This document shows positions 63,386-64,000 of a stretch of 64,000 nucleotides of DNA, one piece after another. The notes beneath the pieces were generated by a model. That model searched no databases. It was not told the origin of the DNA and worked only from the letters and a program-made list of their open reading frames with translations. Position numbers and translations under genes: made by a program. The stretch's first letter is position 1, and each line of letters starts with the position of its first letter. The stretch is from Mangrovimonas aestuarii (GTDB lineage: Bacteria; Bacteroidota; Bacteroidia; Flavobacteriales; Flavobacteriaceae). The stretch is taken from positions 62,001 through 126,000 of the forward strand of contig NZ_JARACK010000008.1 in the NCBI RefSeq assembly GCF_028767185.1, given 5' to 3'.

Positions 63386-64000
63386 TTAGTTCTCGAAGGC
63401 GTATTTAACAATGTTGGCTCCCATCTTAAGGGCTTTTTCCCTGATATCATTTGGGTCGTTATGTACTTCTGGGTCTTCCCATCCATCACCTAAGTCACTT
63501 TCAACGGTGAATAAAAGCACTAATCTGTTTTCATAAAAAACACCTAATGCCTGAGGGCGTTTTCCGTCATGTTCATGGATTTTAGGCAATCCTTGAGGAA
63601 AAGGATATGCAATATTGAATATTGGGTGTGTTGCAGGTAGCTCAACAAGTTCTTGCTCGGGAAATACTTTCTTCAACTCTTTGGTTAAGTACGGCTGCAT
63701 TCCGTAATTATCGTCTATATGAAGGAAACCTCCAGAAATAAGATAGTTTCTAAGGTTTTCTGCCTCAGCGTCACTAAAAAAAACATTTCCATGCCCAGTC
63801 ATATGAGCCATTGGGTACATGAACAAATCTGCACTTCCTACTTCTACTGTTTGCGGTTTTGGATTTATTCTTGTTTGGATATTTGAATTGCAATATGAAA
63901 TAAGATTGGGCAGGGAAGTGGGGTTGCTATACCAGTCTCCGCCACCTTTATATTTTAATAAAGCTATGTCTTGTGCAGATAAGCTAATAGAAAACAAAGC
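63386..64000 (-). CDS. DUF4159 domain protein, 5' end outside window
   Basis: The last 204 or so residues are within the window; the frame remains open to the edge, so the true start is probably further out. The first visible residues look like the end of a signal peptide (FSISLSAQ), then DIALLKYKGGGDWYSNPTSL. A DUF4159 body follows: GSADLFMYPMAHMTGHGNVF, GGFLHIDDNYGMQPYLTKEL and DGWEDPEVHNDPNDIREKAL. In this family the fold is Rossmann-like, similar to glutamine amidotransferase-like proteins. Function is unknown. Confidence 0.85.
   Translation of the reverse strand, partial: ALFSISLSAQDIALLKYKGGGDWYSNPTSLPNLISYCNSNIQTRINPKPQTVEVGSADLFMYPMAHMTGHGNVFFSDAEAENLRNYLISGGFLHIDDNYGMQPYLTKELKKVFPEQELVELPATHPIFNIAYPFPQGLPKIHEHDGKRPQALGVFYENRLVLLFTVESDLGDGWEDPEVHNDPNDIREKALKMGANIVKYAFEN

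Noticed and set aside
1-64000. CRISPR array, tRNA or rRNA genes
   Set aside because: No regularly spaced repeats were seen, and no tRNA cloverleaf or conserved rRNA stretch was recognised by reading the gaps.

Overview
The window is ordinary chromosome from a member of the Bacteroidota, almost certainly family Flavobacteriaceae. The DNA is AT-rich. Promoters follow the TTG / TAnnTTTG pattern of this phylum rather than the E. coli sigma70 pattern. Secreted proteins carry type IX secretion (T9SS) C-terminal domains, a SusC/RagA-style TonB receptor with a carboxypeptidase-like N-terminal domain is present, and quinone synthesis runs through menaquinone. No tRNA, rRNA, CRISPR array, insertion sequence, prophage or plasmid gene was recognised.

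Layout. 1-5562: end of aroC, a Na+/dicarboxylate symporter, a rhodanese, a VOC protein and a DUF885 lipoprotein. 5691-15869: a copper/silver resistance operon, all on the + strand, with a Cys-rich periplasmic protein, CusA pump, TolC channel, CopA-type P1B-ATPase, CusB adaptor and periplasmic HMA lipoprotein. 16057-18164: a LexA-like repressor co-transcribed with an exonuclease/GIY-YIG nuclease. 18348-23372: a lipoprotein, a TonB receptor and an M23 peptidase. 23494-26895: a coiled-coil protein, zapA, a probable 6S RNA, rny and xerD. 27102-30905: a beta-barrel protein, aroQ, an M28 peptidase and a sterol-desaturase family enzyme. 30964-34032: menC, a CPBP protease and menE. 34120-42298: small domain proteins, a CE15-type esterase, an SDR, serine dehydratase and a giant T9SS cargo protein. 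42561-47018: dnaK, then three tandem PepSY-like paralogues and a decayed copy of the dnaK 3' end. 47549-56817: a T9SS cargo protein, GNAT, a hydrolase, then the second menaquinone block (hotdog thioesterase, menF, menD, DUF2853, CvfB-like, menB, menA). 56890-57001: a candidate structured small RNA. 57033-64000: hydrolases, HAD, a methyltransferase, an AI-2E permease, a SpoU methyltransferase and the start of a DUF4159 gene.

How they work together. aroC and aroQ belong to the shikimate route, whose chorismate feeds MenF; MenD, MenC, MenE, MenB, a MenI candidate and MenA then cover nearly all of menaquinone synthesis, although no clear menH or menG is present. The cus/cop block forms a complete inner-membrane-to-outside copper export path.

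Most unusual observations: (1) a mutated, deleted copy of the dnaK tail with its terminator lies between two paralogous genes and marks an old tandem duplication; (2) a promoter, a row of hairpins and a strong terminator lie downstream of menA and look like an undescribed sRNA; (3) an inverted repeat brackets the -7 element of the LexA-like repressor; (4) repeated TGTCA boxes and a sigma54-like sequence lie upstream of dnaK. I found no clear candidate for a wholly new multi-gene system.
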